NCBI RefSeq assembly: GCF_016808335.1
Contig: NC_053148.1
Coordinates: 44,222,930 to 44,286,929, forward strand
Length of the DNA: 64,000 nt
Reading direction: 5' to 3'
DNA from: Panicum virgatum
Taxonomy: Eukaryota > Streptophyta > Magnoliopsida > Poales > Poaceae
Shown here: positions 1-12,652 of the stretch, piece after piece
Layout: each line of letters begins with the position of its first letter
How positions within the stretch are numbered: position 1 is the first letter of the stretch
Made by a program: the position numbers and the translations under genes
The notes under the pieces: model-generated
What the model was told of the DNA's origin: nothing
Databases searched by the model: none
What the model saw: the letters and a program-made list of their open reading frames with translations, nothing else

Positions 1-1143
1 CCGATCTATAAATCCCACTCGGGGCGGACCTAGAGTAATTTTTGAGTGGCGGCACACCTAAGAGAAAGTAGATTATCAAAATTCAAACATGGTGAAAATT
101 TGTTGGCTCCTTTATCATCGAAAATTTTGAGCGGCTACCTAGGTCGGTCCCTCTGATCCCACTATCTAGTCCCGGAGTCTTCAAAATCCTTGCAAAACTC
201 ATGTATTCATTAGAGTCGCGACTTGGGCCGTGCCTTGTCGGGTCTAGACTTCTAGGCACGTTCAGCATATCGTGTCATACCGTGCTGTCACAACAAGTCT
301 TTTACCGAGCCCAAGCATGGTTCACGGCACGCCGGCACATCTTTATGCTGTGCCGGCCCAAGCATGGCCCTCCACATAATTGCAGTTGGCTTGTGTAATC
401 ATCGTTACAAGAACTCAAGAAGAGATGATCGTGAGAGTAATGGCGATTGGCCGAATTCTATATGCGTCGATGGAGAAACATTATGTTTGCCCAGGTGCAT
501 TCTCATATGGAAGGCAGCATATCTCAATTAGGAAGCACATAAACTTTGTATGGTAGGAAAATTACATGATTTTCTTGAATGAATATTTTCTTCCATGATG
601 ACGGTTAATTAGAAAGGAAGATTAGTTACCATAGTAGAACAATGGGCTAGGTGTGGGCTGGCGGGCTATTTTCATACCATGCCAGCATATGCATGACCCA
701 AAATACGGGCCGTGCCATACGACCCATCGTGCTGATATCCTAGGCACGATACAGTCTTCGTATCCGTGTCGTGCTGGTATGGTTCAAAATATTTCATGTT
801 GTGCCATGCTTCGGATTGTGCCAAAAGATCGTGCTGTGGTCCGCCCAAAAATGGCACGACCCAGTGGGAAAATGAGGGCAATTATTCAAACCTCAAGAAT
901 TCCATTTTTTTTCCATGTGAACAATTTCGTCTCCATGACAACATGGTATGGGACGATAATCAACTTTGAGGAAATTATTGGTTTGCATTAGATTTCCATG
1001 CATCCTTTTTGGCATGAGAGGGACGCAACAATGGCGGTCAATGCTACGAGTTGGGGGTTGCTAGCTTGCTGCTACCGTAAGTCCCCAAGACAGCTACAGG
1101 CACGCCTTCTTGCTCCATCATCACACAGGAGGATCATTGTAGC
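1..1143. other. Degenerate repeat DNA, no gene seen
   Basis: No credible coding region is visible. Two stretches (about 213-385 and 640-880) share many short GGGCCGTGCC, GGCACG and CCCAAGCATGG-like words in the same order. They look like two decayed copies of one dispersed repeat rich in GGCACG/CGTGCC motifs. No terminal repeats or target duplication could be fixed, so the class is left open. Confidence 0.4.
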
Positions 1144-2665
1144 TCATACCGACGGAGTCATGGAGAGAGACTCAAAGATCCCTCCTCCACACAATGACCC
1201 TATGCCGACCACGCGCTCAGATTCCACACCGAAACCAAGTGCCGTCGGGTTCGCTAGACGATGCACGGATGGAGGACGCGAATCCTGGTCAAAACTGGAA
1301 ATACGGGCATGATCGAGCGGGGCGAGTAGATTCTGCGCTCCACTTGGAGCGCATGGAAATGGCCAAAAGATGATGCGAGCCGTGAGGCATCCAGTCTGCT
1401 GGCTGACTGCGAGCAGAGCAGCGGTGGTCGTCGTCGCAGTCGCAGCTGCCAAGAGGCGCGCGATTAGCGGGCCGCGATAGGAGGCGCAGGCGATCGCCGG
1501 GAATCGAGATGGGGGCGGTGAAAACTGAAAACGACGGCCCGGCGTCGGGCTCTGCTCTGAACAAGCAGAGACGGGCGCTAGCTTGCGTTGGTGGGTAGGT
1601 CGGGCGTCGGCGTCTCGACGCGGATCAGCCGGTGAAAACTCGCGCCGGCGCCGGCGTCCGCGGCGTGCGCGTTTGCAGGGGCGAGATGGGGACGTGGCCT
1701 GGCGCCCATGACTGGCACACAAGTGACTGGCACGGCTGCGGCAGTCGTGTGCACAGTTGCGTAGCAGTCGCTGTTGGTCATCTGGTCCTGCCAGTGGTGC
1801 GGCAATCGCCGTCGCCGTGACCAGTGGAAAGACTTTTGGGCGCCGGCGTCCGGCCTACACACCACGAGTCGCTGGCACGCGCGGCGCTCCACGGCTCCAC
1901 CTCGATCGCCTATTCGCCTTCCTCTGACCAACCGCGCGGCGCGTGGTGGCTAGGCCGGCTGCACCGTTGCGTGCGTACCGTGATGAAAGCTAGCGCAGGG
2001 CGGCGCCGGCGACGGCGCCCTCGGCAGGCGCGGTGGTCCTCGATGGCGACGGCGCGGTGGTAGGGCAGGGCAGAGCGCTCGGCCTAGCCCTGTCCTTGCG
2101 CGCTGTCCTCGCGGTCGCGGACGCGCGAGGTGAGATGTCGGGGGCACCGGCGCGCCGCGAGCGATGGGGCGCGCGCTGTTGCCGCGGCGGCGAGGGGAAC
2201 CGGACACCGTTCCCCCACTCCGTCCTGCTGGCTCCCAGCCCGAGCTCGAGCTGAGCGAACGGACCCCGCGGTGCCCGCCGGCACACGCGGGGCAGCGCGG
2301 CATGGCGCTCGCTGCCGCGACAGCGACGACACCTCGCGCCTGGCCGTACGAAACGGGGCACCGTTCCTCCCGTGTCCCTTCGCCGTGGTACACGGCATAT
2401 GAGGTTTCGGATGGCCGCCGGGGGGGCCCGGGACGCGACGCTCTCGGCCACAGGTACCGTGCGGCGAGTTCGAGTGATGGGTCGTGCCCACGCCCATTCG
2501 AGCTCCAGAGGGTCGCGCGCTGTGCGCGGACGTCGTGTGGGTACGCACCCATACAGAGGCAGGACGGAGAGGAGAGCCGAGGCTTTCGTTTTCGAGTCAC
2601 ATCCAACCTGTATTGTGTAGTGCGGCTTGGTACAGGACTGGTGCAGGGGAAAGTGGCCCATTTCT
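1144..2665. other. GC-rich block without a convincing gene
   Basis: Base composition jumps from AT-rich to strongly GC-rich between about 1300 and 2650 and then drops back. Long open frames occur on both strands but overlap one another in several frames. They are Arg/Pro/Ala-rich with no recognisable domain, which is what high GC produces by chance. It could be a CpG-island-like promoter or a gene fragment captured by a transposon. No TIR or TSD was found to support capture. Confidence 0.35.
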
Positions 2666-4211
2666 CAGTCTAGGTGCATAGGCTTCCGTTTATGTTTGGA
2701 CAAATATATAAGTTCTACAAAAATTTCTCACGTGTATAGAGTAACATGGTCATCATTGAAAACCGTGAAATATACAATCATTCCTTAGTTGATATAAAAA
2801 AGAGAGAACTTTGCACGGCTCTTTGGGGTTCATCCTATTTGTTTTTCTATAGCTCGCAAAACATCCTATTTTGCCCAATTTTTTGTTTTTTTACGGTGTG
2901 TGTGTGTGTGGGGGGGGGGGGGGGGAGCGTCCCCCACCTGAATTTCATTTAAAGGGCTTTTTGCAAGCCAAAAGCGTTTACAACTTGAGATCTTCAGCAG
3001 GGTGAGAAAAAAAGGGAGTTTCTAACCAAGAAAACTAGAGCTGGTTTACATACTAGAAGCGGGTGCGTGTGCATTTAGGCTAAAGAAAACATCCTTTGGG
3101 CACTGATAAGCGGGATATTGTGAACCATAACAATCTCTCTAGTCACATTTTTGGAACACTGACATGGTCTTCAGAACACATTTTGGCAGGTACTTTTCGT
3201 TACAAAATTTTTATAAGACGCAAGACAAATCTACTTCCACGAAACTGCATTTCAAGATAAGTGTGCTCATGCCATATTCAGACATCGAGACCAGAACATC
3301 AAAAAAGGAAAAAAAATTACAAACAATGGCTTAAACAGTTGAGTTAATAAGTACGTATAAAAAAAGGGTTAGCTGTCTCTTACTAGGAGTAGTAGCTAGG
3401 ACGTTGCGGATTTTCTAAAGCCAGTCTTAATGCATAGTTTTATTACACTGTTACTAAAATTGTTAATGGTAGCCGGAGCCAAATGAGTACTCCTCTCACA
3501 TGTTAAATCATAGGATGAAAATTTTCTCACGTTTCACAAAACTCCTCTCATTTTATAATGACCATGCTATATCTGCAACTTTACTGATTTAGCCCAATAT
3601 TTGATACTCGTAAAACTCCCGGTAAACCCCACTGAAACTGGATATTCGGTTGTGATACCAGTAGCAGGCACCTTTGCGAGAAATTCCGTGGGGTTTAATC
3701 ATCGCGAGTTCGGTCCTCGCGTCTAATCACCTTTTTATCCTGGTGCATTGGGATTCAGCAGCAACTTCGGCTCCGTGGCATCGTCAGGAACGGCAACCCA
3801 GTTGACAGGACGCGCGGAGATGGGACTGATAACCTGATCCTGATGTGCCATAAAGTTGGGATTTTGCTTGGTCGATGATGATGCGGGGCTTGGAATAGCA
3901 TTCCACAACCCTATCAAATCTTTGCTTTGTTGATTCCTCCTGAGCTCTCGGGCGTTCTTTTTTTTTTTAAAAAAAAAACTTTTTTGGTTTTGTGCCATTG
4001 CCCAAGAAGAAGAAGTCAGCCACATGTTAAATCAAGATGGGAATGGCCTCAACTGGTGCTGCAATCAATTTTGCATGGGATTTTGTCTTGTGACACATAA
4101 ACAATTTTAAAAAATACACAGGTCAAATCAACCTTATTTTGATACCAGACTCATGCAACAACGAGAGATAACAATGTGAAAGAAAAACGAAGGGAATTCT
4201 TTCAGTTGTTG
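2666..4211. other. AT-rich intergenic DNA with simple repeats
   Basis: A (GT)n tract at about 2895-2910 runs directly into a G run to about 2925. A T run abutting an A run sits at about 3958-3978, forming an A/T palindrome. A 96-residue minus-strand frame at 3735-4025 reads through that palindrome and has no domain I recognise. Nothing else can be supported here. Confidence 0.4.
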
Positions 4212-4943
4212 GGGTGCAGTCGTCAGTCGTGCAGATACAGTCTTGTGCCTGTCACTGTACCCCCTGCTGGTGAAAGGCTGGTGAAACAAAGCAAGATCAT
4301 TGGTGGAGGAAGCTGCTTAACGAAATCGGCAAAGAGCCAGAGACAGACAGGACCGCGAGTAGACATAGTGGTCTTAAAGATACCGAGAGATCCCTTACAC
4401 CTCGCAGTCTCGCACCACCACCATTCACATCTGAATTCCTCTTGCGGTGGTCGCAGCATGTCCACTACCGAATTGGAATGGTATATTCCATCCCCAATGT
4501 GACTACACACCTTGACGGATTGCTTGTGTGTCACTCTAGGAAGTCTTGTCCACCACCAAGCCGAAGTTCGTGTCGAGCTAGGGTTCGTTCAACTCCATAG
4601 TCCCATCTCCCACGAAAATGATCGTGCAGGATGTGAAGTGGGAAGCCGCCTTCTTCAGAGTGGCCATCTGATCGAGCACCGCCTTGTTGAAAATCCTGTG
4701 GGGATCCTTGACGATGCAGCAGTATATGCCAGTATGAATTCAGAACTCGCTGATTTATCTGACACGCACACGCCCGGTTGAATGATCCTGTAGGGCACTA
4801 AGCCTGCCTGTCCGTCAGCTCCGAAGAAAATCCTGAGCATATGCGACATGTAGGCCCCTTTCCGCTGACAGTTGCAACAGGATTTGATGGAATCGTAGAT
4901 CTTGTCTGCTGCACGCGGATCGTTCTGGTTCCAAGATTGTCAA
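4212..4943. repeat. Segmental duplication, copy 1
   Basis: About 730 bp that recurs in the same orientation at 31734-32458 with scattered substitutions and small indels. Both copies start near GGTGCAGTCGTCAGTCGTGC and end near GTTCCAAGATTGT, after which they diverge. The minus strand of the two copies reads similar broken protein segments, so this may be a decayed gene fragment; no family is recognised. The 24.6-kb element X lies between the copies. Confidence 0.8.
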
Positions 4944-5440
4944 CTGGAGTAAGTGTGGTCTTGACAACTGGAGTTCCATGCGTACCAGATTACATGAGGT
5001 GTCTAAAGATCCAGGATGATACTGAGATGGTGGAAGGAGGTAAGATCGAGGATGAGTTGTCTTGTACATTTTTCTGTGCGATTATGTTTGTTATGTTGGG
5101 TATTGATTTCTGGAACTAGTGCTATATGCTTTGTTAACTTGAAAATTCTTCCTTCTTATTTCTATGTTTCGATTGTTACATTGTTTGGTAGCCTCGAGCA
5201 TGATGACTTGGCACATGTGGTCAACTGGCTAACGTTTTAAATCCACTCCCCTGTAAGCATTTGTCTGAACTGTGAATAGTCTAGGATAGAGCTGTATAAC
5301 AAGGGTATTGAGAAATGGCTTGCTGTTCTGTTTTGTCATCATCAAGGATTGTTTGTATCCCGTTCTCCCAGTACCTGTAGCAATGTGCTTAGGCATATGA
5401 GGCATGTATTCTTGACATCGTTATTCTTCAATTGACTTAT
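4944..5440. other. Unassigned low-copy DNA left of element X
   Basis: No transposon motif is visible. A short + strand stretch near 4966-5040 reads VPCVPDYMRCLKIQDD and is followed by GTAAG, as an exon end would be. There is no independent support for a gene, and element X begins at 5446. Confidence 0.25.
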
Positions 5441-5445
5441 CCGTT
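5441..5445. repeat. Target-site duplication of element X, left (CCGTT)
   Basis: CCGTT directly precedes the TGTCGGTG LTR end and is matched by CCGTT at 30047-30051 directly after CCACGACA. This proves that the two outer LTRs belong to one integration event. Confidence 0.9.
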
Positions 5446-6619
5446 TGTCGGTGCTTTGACCCGGCGGTCCGGACCCAATCAGTGATGATGCTGCGTGTTC
5501 CTCGTCCCAGATGTTGATGCAATAGGCAATACAGTAACACACGGGTTTATCCTGTTTCCGGCCGTGGGACCGTACGTCCAGCAAAGGGGTGTGCGAGAGC
5601 ACTATACTATCTTGCACCGGAGGTGCCTATAGTAGGGGGGTACAGGCGAGGCGAGAGAGGGAGGAAAGCTCCCAAGTCTCTGCTAGAGAAGGAGTTGATT
5701 AAGGCAAGTGCCAAAATCGGGTTTCAGAGGAGCGTGTGTGCTCTGCTAGTATTACGAAACGTTGTGTCTTCCCGAATGGGCCGACCGCGACCCCCTTAAA
5801 GTAAGCCCACCTCATTCTTTTATAGACACAATGAGGGACAGTGTACATGCGCAGGGGACCGTGGAAGTCATCGTCTTTTCCCCGAATCGCGGGGGTGCAG
5901 TGGTCGAGCACTGTGGGAAGTACACTGTGGGGCATGGCGTCGGGCGTGGCAGTCATCCTGGGCATCGTCCTCGGCCTTGCGGAGATCGCGCCGGCGTCCT
6001 GACAGCCCCAGCAGGCGGCGTGGTCGTCGCTGTAGGGTGTACCGTCTTCCAGGTGTGGCGTGGCGGCGTTCTGTGGGCCCTGCAGGCCAGGGTCTTGCAT
6101 ATATATGTGCTCCAGCGGTAGTGGGGCACGTGGCGGTCCCGCCCCCCTGGGTGGAGTGCTAGCGCGTGCGCTAAGGGGGTTCGGGAGTCACGTGGAGGTC
6201 CCGGACCCCTCGAGGGGGGAGGTCCGGGCCTCCGGCTGCTAGTGCTGAGCATCCCTCCTTGGGGGACACGTGGCGACGCCAGATCCCTTCCCGAGCAGGG
6301 GACGGGTCCGGGGCCATTGGTGTGGTGAGGTGGAGTCCGGACAGCAGGAGTTGGCAGAATAGTAACGGGAGCTGTGCCGAGCACGTCTCGTACCGCATCG
6401 CAGGTTCCCATAGTTGGCGGACTGGACTCCGGTCACAGCCACTGTGGGGAATGGCGGCCTGACGCCGTCTGACCTGGGCGCTGTGGAGGAGTGGTTGGCA
6501 TTTAATGCCTCCGTACGACGGGCGGGTAAGCGGAAGGGTTGTTTGTCCTTTTCGTCGAGGGGTGGCCTCGAGCGAGACGGAGATGATTCGCCCCGCTCGA
6601 GGGTAGGTTCGCTACCCTC
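5446..6619 (-). repeat. Element X left LTR (3' LTR in element sense), truncated
   Basis: Matches the right LTR (28535-30046) from TGTCGGTG up to about 6619, where the sequence changes after a 'GGTAGGTTCGCTACCCTC' unit. The last ~300 bp of U3 present in the right LTR are missing, and with them the polypurine tract. A minus-strand TATAAAAGA box is retained at 5816-5824. Confidence 0.8.
5816..5824 (-). promoter_or_regulatory. LTR TATA box (left LTR of X)
   Basis: The minus strand reads TATAAAAGA at the position equivalent to TATAAAAGG in the right LTR. Confidence 0.55.
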
Positions 6620-7662
6620 CTGGCGACAATGTCGCTCTCGGGGAGATGGTGCGGAGGGTGCTGTCCGCCAGCTTGACCCCCCGCAGGGTCTTCGGTGGAG
6701 ATGCTAGAAGAAAGCTTGCGAGGAGGGCATCCCACTGGACCCGTGCGGTATGTGGGCTGCTCCTCGCAATCCCGAGCAGCCTGGCCATCGCGCCGGCCAA
6801 GGACTTGGTGCTCTTCATCGGCGCTCACTCCTCCCCAAGACAGGGAAAATTGCCACGCAGGTAGCAATGCGTTTGTACTTTTCGACGGCTGTAAGCCGGT
6901 AACCCTTCGTAATCTTTGTTAGCAAAGATCAATGAAGTCTCCTTCTCCTTCGCGGAGAGGACGACCGAAAGTGTATGGGTGGGCACCACCCCTGCAGGGG
7001 ATTTTGGTCCTCGAATGTGTGAAGTTTCCTCTGTGGGGGCGCGTCAGCGCACCCGCGGGTGTAGCCCCCGAGGCCTTGGAGGAGTGTTTGCACTCGTCCA
7101 AGGGCTATAAACATCATCCTGCTTGGTTGCTTCACTGAGGTGGCCGTCCAGCGTCTTTTTCAGCCGGCATCGGCACTCCTTTCAGCCGGTCTCGGTGTTT
7201 TTCGTGCTGGCACATCGACCCAGTGTCTGGCTGAACCATCTGGCAGGCGCACGTCAAGAGTGGGGGTTTTGGTTAAACACATGGAACTTCATAATCGACG
7301 GTCGTCGATCCATTCGAGGGTGCGGCCTAAGCCACGGTGTGCGAGGAGCCCCCGAGCCCAGGCATGCATAAAGGCATTCGGGGAACCCTCGACTTTTATT
7401 ACGGCCCTCGTCGCCCTTCCATAGGGAGGAGGGGTGAAGCGCACCATGCTACCCATGCCCGGGCCGCGAGCTATGACTGCTTCAGTGAGCTGTTATCGGG
7501 TAGTTCAAGTGAACGTCCGTGCCCCGTTCGATAAGGGTCGGCTCGTGGTCCGTGGACACATCACATAAAGCGCTCGCAAAGATTCGCTAGGCGGGGCTCG
7601 GACCCATTCGATAGGGTCCGAGGGCTCGATGCTCTCCCTCGATGGGATCCCCCTGCTAGGCA

Positions 7663-7670
7663 CCCTCGAC
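7663..7670. repeat. 8-bp TSD of the hAT element, left copy
   Basis: CCCTCGAC here is repeated exactly at 8241-8248 on the other side of the element. Confidence 0.92.
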
Positions 7671-8240
7671 CAGGGTTCCCCTTATCGGTGGGAACCGGTC
7701 CGATTTGACCGGTTACCGGTCAAACCGGTCCGGTCCGGTTCCGGTTTGGGCCGGTACCAAACCGGCCCAAATTCAAAATTCAAATTTGAATTCAAAAAAT
7801 GAAAAATTCCCAAAAAATTCCTAAAAATACTTCAAGGTGCGACGAATATAATGGTGTCAAAATTTCTCAAAAATTCGTTCGTTTAACATACTTTTCGGGC
7901 ATTTAAAGTTAAAACAAAAAAGAAAAGGAAAAAAATGAGAGGCCCATTAAGGCCCACTTGGTAAACCGGTCAAACCGGCCGGTAAACCGGTCTAACCGGC
8001 CGGTATACCGGTCCAAACCGGTTACACATGCAATTTTAAATTTGGATTTGAATTCAAACCGGTCAAACCGGCCGGTAAACCGGTCTAACCGGTTGGTATA
8101 CCGGTATGAACCGGTTGCACTGAGTTTTTTGAATTCAAATTTGAATTTGACCGGTTTCTACCGGTAACCGGTCAAACCGGTCCGATTTACCGAAACCGGA
8201 GGGCGCCGGTTTGGGTAAACCGGTCGAAAAAAAAACCCTG
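7671..8240. mobile_element. Non-autonomous hAT-type element, 570 bp
   Basis: The element starts CAGGGTT and ends AACCCTG. An 8-bp direct duplication, CCCTCGAC, lies at 7663-7670 and 8241-8248. CAGGG-type ends with 8-bp TSDs are diagnostic of hAT elements. The interior has no ORF. It consists largely of repeated CCGGTTTGACCGG-like words, arranged so that both ends carry similar CCGGTCAAACCGGTCCG blocks in inverted order around an AT-rich core. It inserted into the 5' region of the X antisense gene, after X. Confidence 0.92.
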
Positions 8241-8955
8241 CCCTCGACTGGCCTTGAACACTGCGTAGGACATCTCGAACTCGGCGTTCGAGGGTAGCTT
8301 GTACGGCACATCCATGCAGTCCCTGACTCTGGCGATCTAGGGCGCCTGTCGAACCCTCGAAGGGCGAGGCTTCGAACCCCTGATCAGTAAGGCCTCGGAA
8401 TATGGTTCCCTCGAGGGTGAAGAGCCCCCGAAAGGAATATTCTGTCACGGTTCGCAAGTGGCGTGGAGTCGCTGGTCGTGTGCGCGGGTCCTCCGCTGGT
8501 CGTGGGCGACGTGGCCCGGTACATGCGGTGCAGTGCTGGCGCGCCTTTTCAGGCGACTACCTCGTGTAGACGAAGCGGCGTGGGCGGCGGCTGACGGATG
8601 GAACAGTGCAACAGTTGCACCGCGCCCATTGGTTACCGCGCCATAGTTATTGCCGAGTGCACGCGTGGGAGACTCCGCGGTCATGGGGCCCATCCGTCAG
8701 CAACAGCAAAATCTACCGCATTCAATGCGGGGGATTCGTGCCGTGGCGGCGAATCCGCCCGTCGTGGTGAAAAAAGCTAGAAAGGGGGGATTGTTTGGGC
8801 TCACCTGGCCATTTGCCTTCATCTCCCTTGCCTTCTCCACCTCCCCTGCATCTTGAGCCCACAGCCGAGAGCGTGAGGAGGAAGAAGGAGAGAGCGAGAG
8901 CGCACCTTAGGCACCGCAGAGCTTGCCTTCCCACATCCCCCCATAATTCGAAGCA

Positions 8956-11900
8956 ATGTCGGACGTCCGGGAGCCGTTGCCATGGGGGAAATCCACCGCC
9001 ACAGAGGCAGTTCTGGAGCAGCTGGTTGCCGACCGGCTGCTGCCGATGAACACCAGCTTGGAGCGGCCGGCGTGGATTCCCCCGCGGCCGGAGGAGACCG
9101 AGCCGAATCCCCCCGAGGGCTACGTCGTGAGCCTCGTGCGTCTCCACGAGCGGGGATTCAGCATCCCCGTCAGTAGATTCATGCGGGCGTTGTGCGAGTA
9201 CTACGGGGCGGAGCTGCACAACTTTGGCCCCAACTCCATCTCGCAGGCGGCGGTCTTCGTCGCTGTCTGCGAGGGATACCTGGGGATTGAAGCACATTGG
9301 GACCTGTGGATCCACTTGTTCCACGGCGAGCTCTTCGTCGAGAATGTGCGGGGCCAGCCGAAGAGGTTTGCGTGCGCGGGCGGCCTGATGCTCCATTTAC
9401 GCCCAAGCCGGAAGAACCTGTACATCCCCAACAAGATGACGACGAACAACGCCGGGTGGACTCGAGGGTGATTCTACATGCACAACTTCGGCAACAGGCT
9501 CCCGGCGTTCACCAACAGGGTGCTCCGGGAGAGACCAGCGAAGTGGGACTGGGGGGTATCGCCCCCAGCGCATCAAGCCAGGCCCGAGGTCCTCACCAAC
9601 GCATTGGTGTAACTGGCGAGGAAGGGGTTGATGGCGGCTGCCGTCATCGCGAACTTTCACCGGCAGAGGGTGATTCCTCTCACGGAGAGGAGCCTGCCGA
9701 TCTTCGGCCTCACCCCCGGGGTCCCGGCCTTGGGCTCGAGGACGTCGATGGTGCTGCTCCCCCGAGGCATCGCTACCCGGAGGGCGAGGAACGCGGTGGC
9801 GGAGTTCCCCGACAACGCAAACGATCTCTGGGAGATCAAGATGCGCCCCGAGCTGGGGTACCTTTCAGTGGTGAGTCTCGATTTCGATTGGTTGCCGACT
9901 TGTGCTATTCCTTTCCCCGCTCCCTGACTCTGATTTGATTGCATTTTGCAGGGGGTGAGCCGCAGGTGCCACCCCTCGAGGCTTCCGATCCCGGAGGAAC
10001 GTGAAGTCAACTGCCTGCACGCAGAGGCGATGAAGAAGCGGAAAGATGTAGCGGAGGCGGCTGCCGACAGGAAGAGGAAGAGGAAAGAAAATCATGACAA
10101 GGCGTGCAAAATTGCACACGCGGAGGGGGAGCCGCGGCCCGCTATGCCCGAGTCCACGGATGAGGAGGAGGACACCTCGGATGCCGAGGTCAACCTCCCG
10201 GGTGATGACGAGGCGGCGACAGGCACGGATTCTCCTCCGGTCTACCAAGGGGCTGCCGACGAGGACATGCCAGTGACGCTGCGTGAGGCGAGGCCCACAC
10301 CGGGGTTGTTGGTGGACCCGCCCCTCGTGGGGGCGGAGCGGAGGTCGCCCACGCCAGCAGCGGGATGAAGGTCGCCCACGCCGGCAGCGGGCGGCGGGCG
10401 GATGATCATCTACGCCCGTGACAGAGTGGATGTCGTCCCTGCCGGCGACGGGTGAGGGGATCCCCGCGCCCGCGATGTCGACGGGCGGCGATGGGTCCGC
10501 GGCGAGTGCGGAGACGCCCGCGCAAACGGCCTCGAGGCTCCAGGCCGATCCGAGGACGACACCCTCGGATCAGTCATCGAGGGACGTCAGTGTGCCGCGG
10601 GCCCGAAGGAGTGGCACGGGCAAACGCAGTATGAGCGCCTGGTCCGGGTAAGTGGTTTTGGTTTTATTCTTTGCGTTCATTTAATTGATCCCCCAATCCT
10701 ACTAACCTCAGCCTTTCTTCCCCGATTTCCAGCTCTGGGGCTGTCGCCAAGGATGAAGCCCCGCTCGCGCCGGCCAAAGCTCTCAAGACCGGGGAGCGCG
10801 CCACACCGCACACGGCGCCGCAGCCCCCTCCCGTCGTAGATATTGTGGCGGAGGCCGCGAAGCTGCGGGAGGCGATGACTCGAGGGGCCCAAGCGGCCCA
10901 ACTGGCTCGAGTGCCGGGGAATGGGGGCGATGCCGGCCAGAGTGGCGTTGAAGTAGCTGCTCAGGCTGACGCCGTGGGGGAGGCCGGCTGGGGTAACGCA
11001 GATGATGCCACCCAGCCAGACTTCGAAGTCGAGGCCGGTCGGAGCGACACGGATAGCGCCGCCCGGCCGGTCGCAGAAGAAGGAGCTGGTGGGTACACGC
11101 AGGAGCGCCCCGCCAGCCAAACGGAGATGGAGACCCTCGTCCCTAAGCCCCGAGGGCTGGGGTCGAGGGCGTCGTGGAGGAGGAGGAGTCGGCGCCGAGG
11201 GCGCCGGTGGCGGAGGAAACCCACGTCTCGGTGCCTGTAGAGGCCCGGGACGAGGGTGTCGTTGCGGCAACGACGGCGCAGGCGGCGCCGAAAAGCGTGG
11301 TGCCGGTGGTACAGCTGCCGGATAGCAGCGAGGAGTTCGGGGACTCGAGAGACATCGACCCCGCTGCTGTGGCAAGCGCCGCCGACCGGATCGCCGAGTT
11401 TACGTCGGCCTGCGAGGAGGTGCTCAACGCGGGGACGTCCAAGGGGCCCCATCACGGGACAATCATCCAGTCCGGGGTTTGACGAGCAGGAGGAGAAGGC
11501 CATCTGGCAGGCGCAGATTGAGGCCAGCTCTCAGATTCTGAACCACCTCGATCGCGCCCTGGAGCTCCATAGTACGACGGATTATCAGATCAGTCAGGTG
11601 AGCGGCTCCCTCCCGAGAATCGTTCGTATTTGGCCTTGATTTCGTGTGTTTTATCCACGCCTTTCCACTTGAAGCGGCTGAGGGACATCTCGTGCAAAAA
11701 GAGCGCCGAGATGACCCGGCTGTACTCCCAGGTGCGCTGGCTTGGGCAGCACAATGCTGGCTTGGTGATTCAGAATATCGACGCCAACACCAAGATGACG
11801 GATCTGGGGGCGCGTCAGCAGGTGCTAGAGGAGGAGCTGGCACGGACCGCCAGCAAGCGTGACGTCTAGAGGGCCGCAGCGGAGCAGAAGGTTCAGGAAG

Positions 11901-12652
11901 CCAAGGCGCAAACCGCCTAGCTTCAGCGCACTAGGACGGCGCTCGAGCAGAAGGAAGCCGAGCTCCAGCGCAAGGAGGCCGAGCTCCAAGGTAAAGCCCT
12001 TGAGGAAATGGAGGTGGCCATCCGGAATGCGGAGGCCGCCCTCAAGGAGAAGGAGAACTCCTTGTCCTCGCTCGAGGAGGCCGCCCGAGTCCAGTAGGAG
12101 GAGGCACAGAAGAATATCGTGGGTGCGTGCTCGAAATTTCGCTGTTGTTGGATTCTAATTTTTCGCAGCTTATCTTGGTTCCTTTGATCAGAGCTGAGGC
12201 AGAGAGTGGCAGACGAGACTGCGGTGAAGGAGGCGGTCAACACCGCGCTCATGGCGGCGCAGGCGGAGTATACTGACCTGGAGCGGACCGCTGTGAGCGT
12301 GTGCCAGGAGCTCGAGGGGGAGGGCGCCATATCTGGTAGCTCGGTGATCAGCCGCCTGCGAGCGCTAGGTGGCCAGATCGCCGAGCACGCCAAGAGCACC
12401 TTCCGCCTCGGTGTCCTGCGAGCCCTTGCCGTGGCCTCGACGCACTATATCATAGACCTCCAAAGGGTGTCGTCGGGGTACGTCGTTCCCAACGACGCCG
12501 ATGCGGATGCCGCATCGGCCATCATGGACGACGTCGACGCAGCCGCCGAGGAGTTCGCCACAGTCCTGGTCGGGAAGCACGAAGCTGACATCCCCCCGAT
12601 AGCCGAATTCGATGCTGCTGAAGACCCGCAAAGGGGGGATGATAACCTGTAG
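8956..12652 (+). pseudogene. Antisense multi-exon gene of X (putative gypsy-type transposon family), copy A
   Basis: This gene runs opposite to gag-pol, between INT and the 3' LTR, as known for Tat elements (Grande, RIRE2). The start is the ATG at 8956 (MSDVREPLPW). Exon 1 carries the 'putative gypsy type transposon' domain (Pfam Transposase_28-like), with a patch 'VSRFMRALCEYYGAELHNF'. Four introns with GT..AG ends are inferred at 9871-9951, 10648-10732, 11598-11674 and 12123-12191. All four sit at the same places as in copy B. Later exons are acidic (ESTDEEEDTSDAE) and then rich in coiled-coil Glu/Lys/Ala (exon 4). The last exon is the best conserved between copies. The gene is broken by in-frame stops, for example TGA at 9469-9471 where copy B has TGG, then TAA near 9611 and several TAGs in exon 4. 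The role is unknown; a structural or gag-associated function is only speculation. Confidence 0.75.

Larger units (their letters stand above)
6620..8955 (+). other. Upstream region of the antisense gene of element X
   Basis: About 2.3 kb, 1.8 kb without the hAT insertion, between the truncated LTR and the antisense gene start at 8956. No protein domain is visible. A plant-type TATAAA lies at 7106-7111 on the + strand, in the sense needed to transcribe the antisense gene, but its ~1.3-kb distance (hAT removed) makes it a weak candidate. Many CCCTCGA/TCGAGGG words are shared with the LTR and the antisense gene. Confidence 0.4.

Noticed and set aside
1950..2673. Several 150-220-residue frames on both strands
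   Set aside because: They overlap in four or more frames within very GC-rich DNA, are Arg/Pro-rich and show no conserved motif.
2895..2925. (GT)n-(G)n tract as a functional G-quadruplex
   Set aside because: It is a simple repeat next to AT-rich DNA with no gene or promoter nearby; nothing in the context supports a role.
3690..3735. tRNA-like GCGAGTTCGGTCCTCGCG stem
   Set aside because: It resembles a T-arm stem-loop, but the GGTTCRA core is absent and no acceptor, D or anticodon arms fit around it.
6620..8955. Idea that the left LTR of X extends to ~8950
   Set aside because: Homology to the right LTR ends at about 6619. The rest matches nothing in the right LTR and contains the hAT element and the antisense upstream region.
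8722..9396. 224-residue minus-strand frame
   Set aside because: A shadow of exon 1 of the antisense gene, which is supported by homology to copy B and by the known domain.
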